NCBI RefSeq assembly: GCF_000234665.1
Contig: NC_018325.1
Span: 324,501-388,500, forward strand
Origin: Leishmania mexicana MHOM/GT/2001/U1103
Taxonomy: Eukaryota > Euglenozoa > Kinetoplastea > Trypanosomatida > Trypanosomatidae
Direction of reading: 5' to 3'
DNA length: 64,000 nucleotides
Part shown: positions 39,813-48,504 of the stretch, in pieces
Layout: each line of letters starts with the position of its first letter
Position numbering within the stretch: the first letter of the stretch is position 1
The notes under the pieces: model-generated
What the model was told of the DNA's origin: nothing
What the model saw: the letters and a program-made list of their open reading frames with translations, nothing else
Database searches by the model: none
Program-made: the position numbers and the translations under genes

Positions 39813-41060
39813 ATGCTCAGCGTTTTTAGGTTGAGCGCGCTCCCGGCGAGGCGGCACCGCACCACAGCCTTCCACGAAACGCCGCTTGCGTCTGCGGCAC
39901 GTTGTCATTGCCAGTGGCACAGCACCTTGGCGGCTTCCCACTGCGGCGAGATAGCCGCAGTGCCAGCAGCGCGCCGCGCTGATCCCTCTCTGGCAACCTC
40001 TTCTTGCTCGGCTCAGGTGCTCTCTAGGCACAGCTGCCCGACAGCAGCTCTTCTTGCCGACACCAGCGACAGCGCGCTCGTCACGCTGCCCTACTGCCTT
40101 GCGGAGGTGCAGGAGAAGGTACGCGCGCACTTGCGGTCGCTGCTGGTCCAGCGCCTCCTTGCCCCCCTGCTCACCGAGTCCTTGGCAGACCTGTTTGGAG
40201 ATCAGGACGGCGAGGGCAGCAGTAACACGCATCTAGACCGAAGCAGCGACGCTGCGGCCATGACCTCCGCCGTTGTTCACAGTGTCACTCAGTCACTGAG
40301 CGCTCTGCGCTACCTCGCCTTCTCGCACCAGCATCCGAAGCTCCGGCATCCTACCTGGGCACCGCTGTGGGAAGCGAGTCTGTTATCGAACACACCACCC
40401 TCTGCGGAGCCGTACGCTGGGATAGGCGCGGGTGCCAAGCGGCCTGACGAGGCAGCGGTCGACGCCTTCGACATCCACGTCACCCTCATGGGGCAAGATG
40501 CGGCAGAGACACTTGTACGACCGTGCCTCGGGGAGGTGGCGCCTCTGCTGGGCTGTCGCGCGTGTGGCTCCTTCCGCGCCGTCACCACTGCCGCTCGTAA
40601 CACGATGTCGGCGGCCCTCTCAGCTTCCACGAAGGCGGACGCCTCGTCAGCCCAACCTGCTGCGCCATCGCCATCGCCATCGCTGCCGCCTTCTTTGCCC
40701 GTCGTCACCTACTGGGAATGCTGCCGCGTAGACTCCTATATTCCATCCTATGTGCAGGTGCAGGCCGCCGTGCGCCATCTGCTCCTCCGACGCCGACCGA
40801 CGGTCGACTACACCGCCAATGCGTGGTCAGCAGCGGCTGCAGCGTTCATGTCGGTGCCTCAGTCACCGCCAGCACGCCCCTTGGCGCTTGTTGCGGTGGT
40901 CGTGCCAGACCACCTGACAGCGCTGTACTCAGAGTTTGTCGACATGCTTGAGCGGGAGGGCGGGGAAAGGACGCAGCAGCGCGGCGCCACGTGTGGTGGG
41001 CCAGTGCATCTTCTTCTCTTCAACAGTAAAGGACTGGCGCGAGAATATGCCGTCGTGTAG
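39813..41060 (+). CDS. Hypothetical protein with probable mitochondrial presequence
   Basis: 415 residues from the ATG at 39813; the open frame upstream is UTR-like. The N-terminus (MLSVFRLSALPARRHRTTA) is Arg/Ser/Leu-rich without acidic residues, as in mitochondrial presequences. The body is helical in the middle (VQEKVRAHLRSLLVQRLLAPLL near residues 100-121), followed by an Ala/Ser/Pro linker near 265-290 and a C-terminal part ending LLLFNSKGLAREYAVV. No family recognised. Confidence 0.65.
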   Translation: MLSVFRLSALPARRHRTTAFHETPLASAARCHCQWHSTLAASHCGEIAAVPAARRADPSLATSSCSAQVLSRHSCPTAALLADTSDSALVTLPYCLAEVQEKVRAHLRSLLVQRLLAPLLTESLADLFGDQDGEGSSNTHLDRSSDAAAMTSAVVHSVTQSLSALRYLAFSHQHPKLRHPTWAPLWEASLLSNTPPSAEPYAGIGAGAKRPDEAAVDAFDIHVTLMGQDAAETLVRPCLGEVAPLLGCRACGSFRAVTTAARNTMSAALSASTKADASSAQPAAPSPSPSLPPSLPVVTYWECCRVDSYIPSYVQVQAAVRHLLLRRRPTVDYTANAWSAAAAAFMSVPQSPPARPLALVAVVVPDHLTALYSEFVDMLEREGGERTQQRGATCGGPVHLLLFNSKGLAREYAVV

Positions 41061-41067
41061 GGGGCTT

Positions 41068-41104
41068 TGTGTGTGTGTGCGTGTGTGTGTGTGTGCGTGT
41101 GTGC
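41068..41104. repeat. (GT)n microsatellite
   Basis: An interrupted GT tract begins eight bases after the stop codon at 41060, in the short spacer between two unknown genes. Confidence 0.9.
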
Positions 41105-41262
41105 GAGCGCTTCCTGCTGTGCATGTCCGTCTGCGTCCCTGGAGCGCATCTTCACGAAGGGGCGTGCGCGAGCTCGACGAAGGGAGAAGAGGGCCCGCGA
41201 GGCTGCGGCGCGAGGCTCCCGCATTGGTGCGCGCGCGAGGCTCTCACTGTTCCTTGTTGAAC

Positions 41263-42765
41263 ATGCCCCGGGCACTTGAATGCGCAGACTCGCACGTACT
41301 GCGTCGCGCATGTGGGTGGTTCCATGTGTGGAGTCGTCCCAACACTCGCACCATCTTCGCTACAGACGCTCTTACCCATCTTTCCCCCTCTCCTCGTCTG
41401 CCTGGCCACGCGCACGTGAATGTGGACGCGTGCACCCAAGTGATTCTCCACCACAGTGCGTCGTTGCCGAGAATGGTGACGTTGCCGGGCTGCACGCTGC
41501 ACATCGCCGTTGATGCGGATCTGTCCTCCAACTTTGACCATCTCTACCCACCACACGCGGGCTCCAACTGCGTTGGTGTGTCCTCCGTGGCCCCGTCGGC
41601 GGGGCATGCGACCTTGTTTTCGAACCTTCTGCCCCGCACCTGCGTGCGGGGTGTGCGCCAGGTGAACGCCGTCTCGCAGACGGTGGTGCTGCGTGTAGCG
41701 TCCGGTGCCTCCAGCGCCGACAGCAGTGGTGCAATCATGCCTGGGTCAGCTTCAGCGCTGACAAGAAACACATACGCGGTGGTGGTGCTGGATGCACAGC
41801 AGGTGCCGCCGATGCTGTCGGCCGCGACGGCGCGCCGGTGCCTACCGCACTTGAGTGGTGCAGGCCCGCTGGGCTGGTACCTCGACGCCGTTGTGGCAGG
41901 GCTGCAACAAGCGAAGGAGGCGGAGGAGAACGAGGCATGTAGCAGTGGCGCCGAATCCGCGTTGACTGGCAAGGACATGAACAGCTCACGCACGGACCAG
42001 CCTGGCACCACCACGCGAACGCTCCCAGCGCGACGCCGCGGCGCTGACGGCAGTGTCGTCCACATGTCGCTCATTGTCGTGCCGAACGCCACAGTCGCAC
42101 TGAGTGGGCTGAACAGCACGAACGTGAACGTGACAAGCGCCGAGGCCGCCGCCCTCTTCAGCGCTGCCGTCGCGTGGAGCGCTGCACGACGTGTGATGAC
42201 GGAGGTCAGCGATGTGGAGGCGCCGCTCGCTGATCGCAGCGCTTGCGGCGCGGCGGCAAGAAGGTCGCACGTTGTGCCCGTGGAATTAGACCTGTGCGCC
42301 ACCGCTGCCCACGTCCAGCAGGCGACGCAGATGATTGCCGCACTGGGTAACAAGCTGCTCAAGTCGTGGCCCGCTTCCGAGGCGGCTGTCGGCTCTACCT
42401 CCCTATTCGCCAGTGATTCAGGTGAGGCAAGCATTGTTGATGCCGCTGACGTGCGGCCAGACACACAGCGCAAGGTCATCCCAAGCGACTTTCACGCTCT
42501 GTACACCAGCATGCTCACGGAGGTGTCCTCCTTCTCGGAGCGCAAGACGATGGCGGCGGTAACAGCCTTCCCCACCATGTGCCACCTCTTGGAATACGTA
42601 GACAGTATCGCGGAATCCGCACCAGGCGCTCAAGATGGCAGCGACGGCGATGTGGTCGTTCACGTTCCGGGTGCAGTGTACAGCACCAACTATGGCGAGC
42701 ATCGCTCATGGAACGTGCTGAATAGTGCTGTCATCGAGGCGCTCGTGACGGAGTACGAGCGCTAG
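41263..42765 (+). CDS. Hypothetical protein, start uncertain
   Basis: 500 residues from the ATG at 41263 or 430 from the ATG at 41473. The case for the downstream start is a strong pyrimidine tract at about 41369-41400 followed by an AG at 41439-41440. The case for the upstream start is that coding-like sequence (for example VNVDACTQVILHHSASL) precedes 41473. The body includes blocks such as TYAVVVLDAQQVPPML near residue 170 and VVHMSLIVVPNATVALSGLN near 270, and ends SAVIEALVTEYER. No domain, membrane segment or catalytic motif recognised. It lies about 200 bases after the preceding unknown gene, one of the tightest spacings here. Confidence 0.62.
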   Translation: MPRALECADSHVLRRACGWFHVWSRPNTRTIFATDALTHLSPSPRLPGHAHVNVDACTQVILHHSASLPRMVTLPGCTLHIAVDADLSSNFDHLYPPHAGSNCVGVSSVAPSAGHATLFSNLLPRTCVRGVRQVNAVSQTVVLRVASGASSADSSGAIMPGSASALTRNTYAVVVLDAQQVPPMLSAATARRCLPHLSGAGPLGWYLDAVVAGLQQAKEAEENEACSSGAESALTGKDMNSSRTDQPGTTTRTLPARRRGADGSVVHMSLIVVPNATVALSGLNSTNVNVTSAEAAALFSAAVAWSAARRVMTEVSDVEAPLADRSACGAAARRSHVVPVELDLCATAAHVQQATQMIAALGNKLLKSWPASEAAVGSTSLFASDSGEASIVDAADVRPDTQRKVIPSDFHALYTSMLTEVSSFSERKTMAAVTAFPTMCHLLEYVDSIAESAPGAQDGSDGDVVVHVPGAVYSTNYGEHRSWNVLNSAVIEALVTEYER

Positions 42766-42940
42766 AGCTGGGTTGTGGTGGCGGCGACAGAGAGGCGCAT
42801 GTGGCGAAGCCCCTCCCCCCTCCCTCCCCTGCTGCCGTACACCTCTTCCCGCCCCTCCTCTCTTCTCCCCAGTCTCTCTGCCGGTGTGCAGCAGAGCGGT
42901 GTCTCTCCCCCTTCCGCCTCCCTCCGTCCCCCCGAATATG

Positions 42941-42963
42941 CACACACACACACACACACACAC
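42941..42963. repeat. (CA)n microsatellite
   Basis: About eleven CA dinucleotides in the spacer after the unknown gene. Confidence 0.9.
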
Positions 42964-43227
42964 GCTATAGTCGGAGGGGGGAGAGGAGTGCTACTATCGC
43001 TGCCGCTCCTTCATTGTGGAGAGACCCCATGCTTCATCCTGGTGCGTGGTGTAGCAAGTTCTGTGATTCCTGACATGGGATGATGGGGGAGGGGGGAGGT
43101 GGAACCTGCCTACGTGTCTCCCTTTCTTCTGCCTTACCTGCTCTTCCTGCACCCTTCCCCCTGCCCATCCCACCGAGTCTACTCTGTCCTCGGTGTCCCC
43201 TCCGCGATGCAATACGTGTGGTGAGTG

Positions 43228-43244
43228 TATATATATATATATAT
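43228..43244. repeat. (TA)n microsatellite
   Basis: About eight TA dinucleotides, 200 bases upstream of the YbaK-like gene. Confidence 0.9.
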
Positions 43245-43449
43245 CGGTGTGTGTCTCTCACCGGGGTATGTGCGCGTGCGCAGGGACACTTCCGACGTAA
43301 CACACAATTTGACGGCTTCTCCCTCGTCTTCTTCGTCTGTTTCCTCGCCCACGCACCCCCAGATACGCCGTACGCGCGGCCCGCGCTCCTCGCCCGTCCA
43401 TCATTCGCCTTTACAGCCCCTTCTTCGTTCTCTCCCCCTTTTCCCATCA

Positions 43450-44262
43450 ATGCCAGGTGCTGCAGCCTCGTCCTTGGAGCAGCGCCTTGCGCAACTGGTG
43501 AAGCGCTTTGATGTGATCGAGTCCGGCTTGAAGGACTTGCAGCAGCAGCTGCTGCTGCGGCACGCCGCCCCTGATGGAGCCGCTGCCGGTGCAGCCTCCT
43601 CGGACGCGTCGTTCTGCGGTGCAAGCAGCGCTGTCAAGGCACCAGCGGACCTGTCGGCGCTGCAGCCCGACCCAAAGGATCCCCTGGAGGTGGCGAAGCT
43701 GCGGCGCCATTGTCTGGACAGCGGGCTGCACTCCACCGAGTTCATGTGGGTGCCGTCGAACTACTATCAGGAGAACCTGCAGTGGCGGCGCGACGCCCTG
43801 CACGCGCCGAGCATTCGTCACCTGTGCAAGACGATCTTGATGGAGAACACACATTGCACGAACAAGGACTGCGCGGACCGCAACAACTCGCGCTACTACC
43901 TTGTCGTGTACCAGTACGTGGACCGCTTCAACTCCGACATGGTCGGCCGCGCGATCCAAGAGCTGAACCCCGGCGTGGGAAAGAAAAAATTTAACTTCCG
44001 GCTCGCTGATCCGGCAGAGGCGGAGAGGCTGACGGGGGTGTGCAGTGGCGCCGTTGCCCCGTTCGGCACTGCTATCCCGATTCCAGTGATCCTGAGCGTC
44101 GGTGTTACACAGCTGGCACCACCGATCTTCTACGTTGGCGGTGGCCACGTGGACTGCAAGTGTCGGCTCGACACGGCGGAGTTCATCCGGGTGTCAGACG
44201 TGATTGTGGCTCCTATCAGCGTGCCTCTAACGGATGAGGAGCTTGAGCAGATCGCGGACTAA
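43450..44262 (+). CDS. YbaK/ProRS-editing-domain protein (aminoacyl-tRNA deacylase family)
   Basis: 270 residues from the ATG at 43450; the open frame upstream is UTR-like. An N-terminal coiled segment (LEQRLAQLVKRFDVIESGLK) and an Ala-rich linker precede a YbaK-type domain at about residues 110-262. This has RYYLVVYQYVDRFN, KKKFNFRLADPAEAERLTG, then GAVAPFG and IFYVGGGHVDCKCRLD, the order expected of this fold. Family members hydrolyse mischarged tRNAs in trans, protecting translation; the substrate cannot be told from sequence. Eukaryotic proteins with this coiled-coil plus YbaK layout are known but poorly studied. It lies in the same gene string as the aspartyl-tRNA synthetase, three genes downstream. 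Confidence 0.82.
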   Translation: MPGAAASSLEQRLAQLVKRFDVIESGLKDLQQQLLLRHAAPDGAAAGAASSDASFCGASSAVKAPADLSALQPDPKDPLEVAKLRRHCLDSGLHSTEFMWVPSNYYQENLQWRRDALHAPSIRHLCKTILMENTHCTNKDCADRNNSRYYLVVYQYVDRFNSDMVGRAIQELNPGVGKKKFNFRLADPAEAERLTGVCSGAVAPFGTAIPIPVILSVGVTQLAPPIFYVGGGHVDCKCRLDTAEFIRVSDVIVAPISVPLTDEELEQIAD

Positions 44263-44842
44263 ACGTGGGCAGCACAGACGCGCGCACCGAGGCGGTGGGG
44301 GAAGGCGACACGGCAGTACGTGTCCCGATAAAGAGATGCGACGCCGCAGTCGTGTGCGGGTGCGCGAGAGGCAGCTAGTCGCGGTGGCTACTAACGACTC
44401 CGTGGGACGTGAGTGGCCCCTCGACTGCCCCACTTCCCCTTCCCCTTTTCCCTTTACCCAAACACAACGCATGCGTACGCGCAGACAACGCCCGAAAATT
44501 CGGGCAGTGAAAGCCACCGTCACGCACATCATCGAGGCACCCGTTCACAGACTCCAAGAGCGCAATGATCGTTACGCTGTGGTGCGGTGGTGCTCCGCGG
44601 TGCAGCAGCAGCACTCTGCCGTTGTGCTGCCCCTCTCTTCCGCCTGCGCTCTGCTGCACTCTCCCCATCTCCTCCACACACCCCACACTCTCGTGATGCT
44701 TTTTTATTTATTTCCATGTGTGCCCATCGATGCACACACCGACACGTCACACTCTCTACCACCATCTGGGCACAGCTTCATTGCTCTCCATCACCTCCTC
44801 TGACCGACACACCCACCCCCTTCCTCTCTCCTCTCCGTAAAC
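44263..44842. other. 0.58 kb spacer before first H2A gene
   Basis: A pyrimidine-rich stretch at about 44630-44690 and another at 44750-44765 precede an AG at 44774-44775, a plausible spliced-leader acceptor for the first H2A copy. No supported gene. Confidence 0.6.
44802..44842 (+). promoter_or_regulatory. Conserved 5' flank of H2A copy 1
   Basis: The 41 bases before the ATG are identical to the flank of copy 2 (45809-45849) except for one base (C at 44808, T at 45815). The block is pyrimidine-rich (CCCCCTTCCTCTCTCCTCTCC) but contains no AG, so the splice acceptor probably lies just upstream, in sequence that differs between copies. Confidence 0.7.
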
Positions 44843-45241
44843 ATGGCTACTCCTCGCAGCGCCAAGAAGGCCTCCCGCAAGAGCGGCTCCAAGTCCGCGA
44901 AGTGCGGCCTGATCTTCCCGGTGGGCCGCGTTGGCGGGATGATGCGCCGCGGCCAGTACGCTCGTCGTGTCGGCTCCTCTGGCGCCGTGTACATGGCGGC
45001 CGTGCTGGAGTACCTGACCGCGGAGCTGCTGGAGCTGTCCGTGAAGGCGGCCGCACAGAGCGGGAAGAAGCGGTGCCGCCTGAACCCGCGCACTGTGATG
45101 CTGGCCGCGCGCCACGACAGCGACATCAGCTCGCTCCTGAAGAACGTGACCCTGTCTCACAGCGGCGTTGTACCAAGCGCCAGCAAAGCTGTGTCGAAGA
45201 AGAAGGGCGGCAAGAAGCTCAAGGCGACGCCGAGCGCGTAA
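44843..45241 (+). CDS. H2A: Histone H2A, copy 1
   Basis: 132 residues. Core nucleosomal histone, partner of H2B. The histone fold runs from about residue 22 ([16 protein letters not shown]) through [17 protein letters not shown] to [14 protein letters not shown], with Lys/Ser-rich tails as in kinetoplastid H2A. The start is fixed by the conserved [15 protein letters not shown]. Residue 109 is Asn (AAC), against Ser in the second copy. Stop is TAA. Leishmania histone mRNAs are polyadenylated and regulated through their UTRs. The UTRs here diverge from the second copy right after the last codon, so the copies could be regulated differently (inference). Confidence 0.98.
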   Translation: MATPRSAKKASRKSGSKSAKCGLIFPVGRVGGMMRRGQYARRVGSSGAVYMAAVLEYLTAELLELSVKAAAQSGKKRCRLNPRTVMLAARHDSDISSLLKNVTLSHSGVVPSASKAVSKKKGGKKLKATPSA

Positions 45242-45849
45242 GCCCTCCGGCTTGACAGCGCACACGCGCCGCTGGTATGTGCGCGTGTGCGCGGGCGGCC
45301 CCCACTTGGGGACCGGCGATGAGGCGCATCATACCTCCATAGAGACCTTATCTTTCGTTTTATGGCTTCTCAGATGACCACTGGATTCCTTCCTTTCTTC
45401 GGTTTCTCTCCGCCCCTCCGCAGAGGGTACGGGTCAGGGTAGGCTCGGACAAAGCTCACTTCACCCACGATGAACCACAGCGCTCTCTCTCTTGACGGGG
45501 TACAGGCTGTCGCCCAGTCGCGCGTATCTGCGTGCGGACCCGCTCTTGCGTCCTGCCCCACCATTCGTCGAATGGCGCGCTACACGCATGACAGGCGCTG
45601 CTGCAGCACAGGCTCCCTGCGGTTGCCGAGTGCGTACATGTCGTTTCTACTGCTGTGCTTGCACTGCATCTCAACTCGCTCTCTTCGCGCATCCGCCCGC
45701 TCTTCCTCCCTCCTCGCGACTGCGTTGGACCTTCCGTGCCGCTGCGGCACAGCCCGCCGCCTTCCACCTCCTACACACACGCTCATACCCTCATACAGCA
45801 CTCGTGCGGACCGATACACCCACCCCCTTCCTCTCTCCTCTCCGTAAAC
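45242..45849. other. 0.6 kb spacer between H2A copies
   Basis: 3' UTR of copy 1 and leader of copy 2. It is not a duplicate of the spacer upstream of copy 1 except for the last 41 bases. A pyrimidine-rich stretch (about 45757-45795) ends at an AG at 45797-45798, a plausible acceptor. No gene seen. Confidence 0.65.
45809..45849 (+). promoter_or_regulatory. Conserved 5' flank of H2A copy 2
   Basis: Counterpart of 44802-44842 with one substitution. Sequence further upstream is unrelated, marking the 5' limit of the duplicated or homogenised block. Confidence 0.7.
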
Positions 45850-46248
45850 ATGGCTACTCCTCGCAGCGCCAAGAAGGCCTCCCGCAAGAGCGGCTCCAAG
45901 TCCGCGAAGTGCGGCCTGATCTTCCCTGTGGGCCGCGTTGGCGGGATGATGCGCCGCGGCCAGTACGCTCGTCGTGTCGGCTCCTCTGGCGCCGTGTACA
46001 TGGCGGCCGTGCTGGAGTACCTGACCGCGGAGCTGCTGGAGCTGTCCGTGAAGGCGGCCGCACAGAGCGGGAAGAAGCGGTGCCGCCTGAACCCGCGCAC
46101 TGTGATGCTGGCCGCGCGCCACGACAGCGACATCAGCTCGCTCCTGAAGAGCGTGACCCTGTCTCACAGCGGCGTTGTACCAAGCGCCAGCAAAGCTGTG
46201 TCGAAGAAGAAGGGCGGCAAGAAGCTCAAGGCGACGCCGAGCGCTTAG
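45850..46248 (+). CDS. H2A: Histone H2A, copy 2
   Basis: 132 residues, same protein as copy 1 except Ser109 (AGC) for Asn. Another visible difference is synonymous (CCT against CCG, in the IFPVGR region). The last codon is GCT followed by TAG, where copy 1 has GCG and TAA, and similarity stops there. The ATG-to-ATG distance is 1007 bases. Confidence 0.98.
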   Translation: MATPRSAKKASRKSGSKSAKCGLIFPVGRVGGMMRRGQYARRVGSSGAVYMAAVLEYLTAELLELSVKAAAQSGKKRCRLNPRTVMLAARHDSDISSLLKSVTLSHSGVVPSASKAVSKKKGGKKLKATPSA

Positions 46249-46611
46249 ATACCCTTTTGGAGGCTCTGTTGCCGCTGAGGAGAGCGGAGTCGCACTGGGA
46301 GTCGGGCGGGGAGGGGGATGTGTACATGCCTGTGCGGACAGGTGTGGGCACCGGAGCAACCGGAAGCGTTGTGTGCAAGATGCACGTCTTCTGAAGGCAT
46401 CCGTGTCTGCTCTGTCGCCGTGTTTAGTCTCCGCCCTCTCTCCCTCCCCTTTCCTCTCCCCCGCACGTCTGTGTGTACGTGTGTGTGTCGCTCATGCACA
46501 CACGTACATGCCCAGGCAGACCGACCGGCATGCGACACGCGAGATAACGCCCCCCCTTCGCCCTCCATTCATAGCAACAGACATGCCCACCGATATATGT
46601 ATACACCCAAC

Positions 46612-46640
46612 TATATATATATATATACACACACACACAC
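46612..46640. repeat. Compound (TA)n(CA)n microsatellite
   Basis: About eight TA units run directly into about seven CA units in the 3' UTR region of H2A copy 2. Confidence 0.9.
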
Positions 46641-47392
46641 AACGATGCACTCCGTGTGCTGCTGCTGCTTCTTTTGCCTGCTTCCTCTTCAGTGCCCTCC
46701 GTGAGCTGGGATGCTTCCTCCTTGCTTCCACCCTCCCTCCTCCCAATGTTGCCGAGCTAGGGGGCGCCATCTTCCCCTCTCCCCCTCTCGCACTCCCTCC
46801 CCCCCCGCCCCTACCGGGCGACGCCCCCAGCAGGCTAGAAGATGGGGGTGGAGCACCGCCCCCCCCCGCTCACTCTAGACTGCCGTCTTCCTTCCCACCG
46901 ACTCTCTCTCTCCCTCACATCTCACATCAGCGAGGGGCAGGTGGTGGTCACACGTGCGCAGACGCGTCGGTGCAGGCGTCGGGGCACACCTCGCGCACGG
47001 GCACGTGTGCCCAACTTTTCGCCCCTCCTGTTGTGCGACGCCCAAGCGTCCCCTGCGGTGAGGGGGGCGGGCGGGCCCGATGCTGTGCTCGCTCTCTCTT
47101 CCTCCATCCGAGTAGATTTTTTCACATGTACGTATGCGTATGTCACTTACTTCTCTCTCCCTCCTCCGCCTCCCTCACCCTCCCTCACCCCCATACACAC
47201 GCACACACGCGTTGTCCTTGCCCACTCCACCATCATGCACACCCCCAACCCCTTTCACTCCTGCCGCGGTGGGCTTTGGCCCGTCGACTCGTCGGCGTAC
47301 AACGGCGGCGCGTCGCCACAACTACGGCGATGTGGCTACCACAGAGTAGGCAAGCATCACAAGTGTGTGCGCTCGCACTGTGCGTGGACCTT

Positions 47393-47497
47393 CGTTTTTT
47401 TGCTACCCCCCCCCCTCCCCCTCCCCTGCTCGGCTCTCTCACACTCTCACACTGTACACTGCTGTTGGTGTTCGCGACTGGTCTTGCTCGCCTCCAG
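47393..47497 (+). promoter_or_regulatory. Predicted trans-splice acceptor
   Basis: A T7/C9/C-rich tract (47393-47450) is followed by the first downstream AG at 47496-47497, only two bases before the ATG at 47500. I see no AG between tract and site, so the spliced leader would be joined almost directly to the start codon. Confidence 0.6.
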
Positions 47498-47499
47498 GC

Positions 47500-48504
47500 A
47501 TGCCGTCCTCTCTCGAGTCGCCGCTGCGCACGCTCTTTGGGTCGCTGGAGAAGAATTACCCGCAGTACCATGACCACCTCGCGCAGGCGCACAAGATGGC
47601 GTGCCAGGCCTCCGAGGCGCTGGACAAGGCGTCACCGTACCTCGCCAAAGCGGCCAGCTACGCCTCCGTCGCAAAGGAGCAGGCTACCACGCTTAGGCTG
47701 GACGAGTTCGGCCCGATGTTGCTCGGCCTCGCACTCTGCTTCTTCGGCGGCTCCTACACAATGCTGGTCGCTGTCGTTGAGACAGTGCACCTGCTCTGCT
47801 GGGAGGATCTCAAGCACTCCTTCCAGGTGTTGTACCACAACTACGAGCTGGCAGCGGAGCAGAACTACAAGGACCTCTGCGTCGACACCGATGGCAACTG
47901 CGTGACAGACGTGCAGGAGGTGTGGGACGGCGACATGCTCTCTCGTAAAGCTGCGCTGTTCCTCAAGTCGGTGGACATTGAAGCTGCTCAGGCGGCGGGC
48001 CGCACCATCGGCGCTGCAACCATGTCGGTGATTGCGGCGTTGCGTGTGAGGTTTGCCCGATCGCTCGCACTCGGCGGGTCGCTGGCGAGTATGGCGATGA
48101 CTTATATCCCGCTGGAGGCAACGCTGAAGGACGCGCTGCCAGTAGAGCACAAGAAGTGGTCCGGCGTCATCGCGAAAGCGGCGGCTAACGTGATCGCCAT
48201 GACGCTGGCGTCCATGATGTGCGGTGCCATTTGCATGATGCACTGCTGCATCCGTGGCGCGCACATGTTTGTACAGCACGCCGTTCACATCGCGAAGGGC
48301 TATGGGCTGCTGGAGGATGACATGACGCTGGACAGCCCCAAGGCGACGGCGCTGGCTGCCATGGTCGCATCGATGGGGCTTCTCTGGCAGGTGACGTACA
48401 CCGATGCGAACCCTTTCCCCATCAACATCCTTCTCCTGCCCTTTACGGTGGCCGAGTACGTGCTGTTTTTCGTCGTGAACGGCTTCCTCTTCGCTACTCC
48501 GTAG
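47500..48504 (+). CDS. Multi-pass membrane protein, unknown
   Basis: 334 residues from the ATG at 47500. A helical N-terminal region (about 1-65) precedes hydrophobic segments near 72-92 (MLLGLALCFFGGSYTMLVAVV), 188-200, 228-250 (VIAMTLASMMCGAICMMHC), 288-300 and 308-333 (INILLLPFTVAEYVLFFVVN). A Cys-containing loop (LCVDTDGNCVTD) lies near 127-138. Five to six membrane segments are likely. I do not recognise the family. The layout suggests an endomembrane or organellar membrane protein. Confidence 0.8.
   Translation: MPSSLESPLRTLFGSLEKNYPQYHDHLAQAHKMACQASEALDKASPYLAKAASYASVAKEQATTLRLDEFGPMLLGLALCFFGGSYTMLVAVVETVHLLCWEDLKHSFQVLYHNYELAAEQNYKDLCVDTDGNCVTDVQEVWDGDMLSRKAALFLKSVDIEAAQAAGRTIGAATMSVIAALRVRFARSLALGGSLASMAMTYIPLEATLKDALPVEHKKWSGVIAKAAANVIAMTLASMMCGAICMMHCCIRGAHMFVQHAVHIAKGYGLLEDDMTLDSPKATALAAMVASMGLLWQVTYTDANPFPINILLLPFTVAEYVLFFVVNGFLFATP

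Larger units (their letters stand above)
42766..43449. other. 0.68 kb spacer with two microsatellites
   Basis: Holds a (CA)n tract at 42941-42963 and a (TA)n tract at 43228-43244. Pyrimidine-rich sequence at about 43400-43445 precedes the YbaK-like ATG. No supported gene. Confidence 0.65.
46249..47499. other. 1.25 kb spacer
   Basis: 3' UTR of the second H2A and leader region of the next gene. It contains adjoining (TA)n and (CA)n tracts at 46612-46640, C/G runs near 46800-46870, and a long pyrimidine tract at about 47393-47450. No supported gene. Confidence 0.65.
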
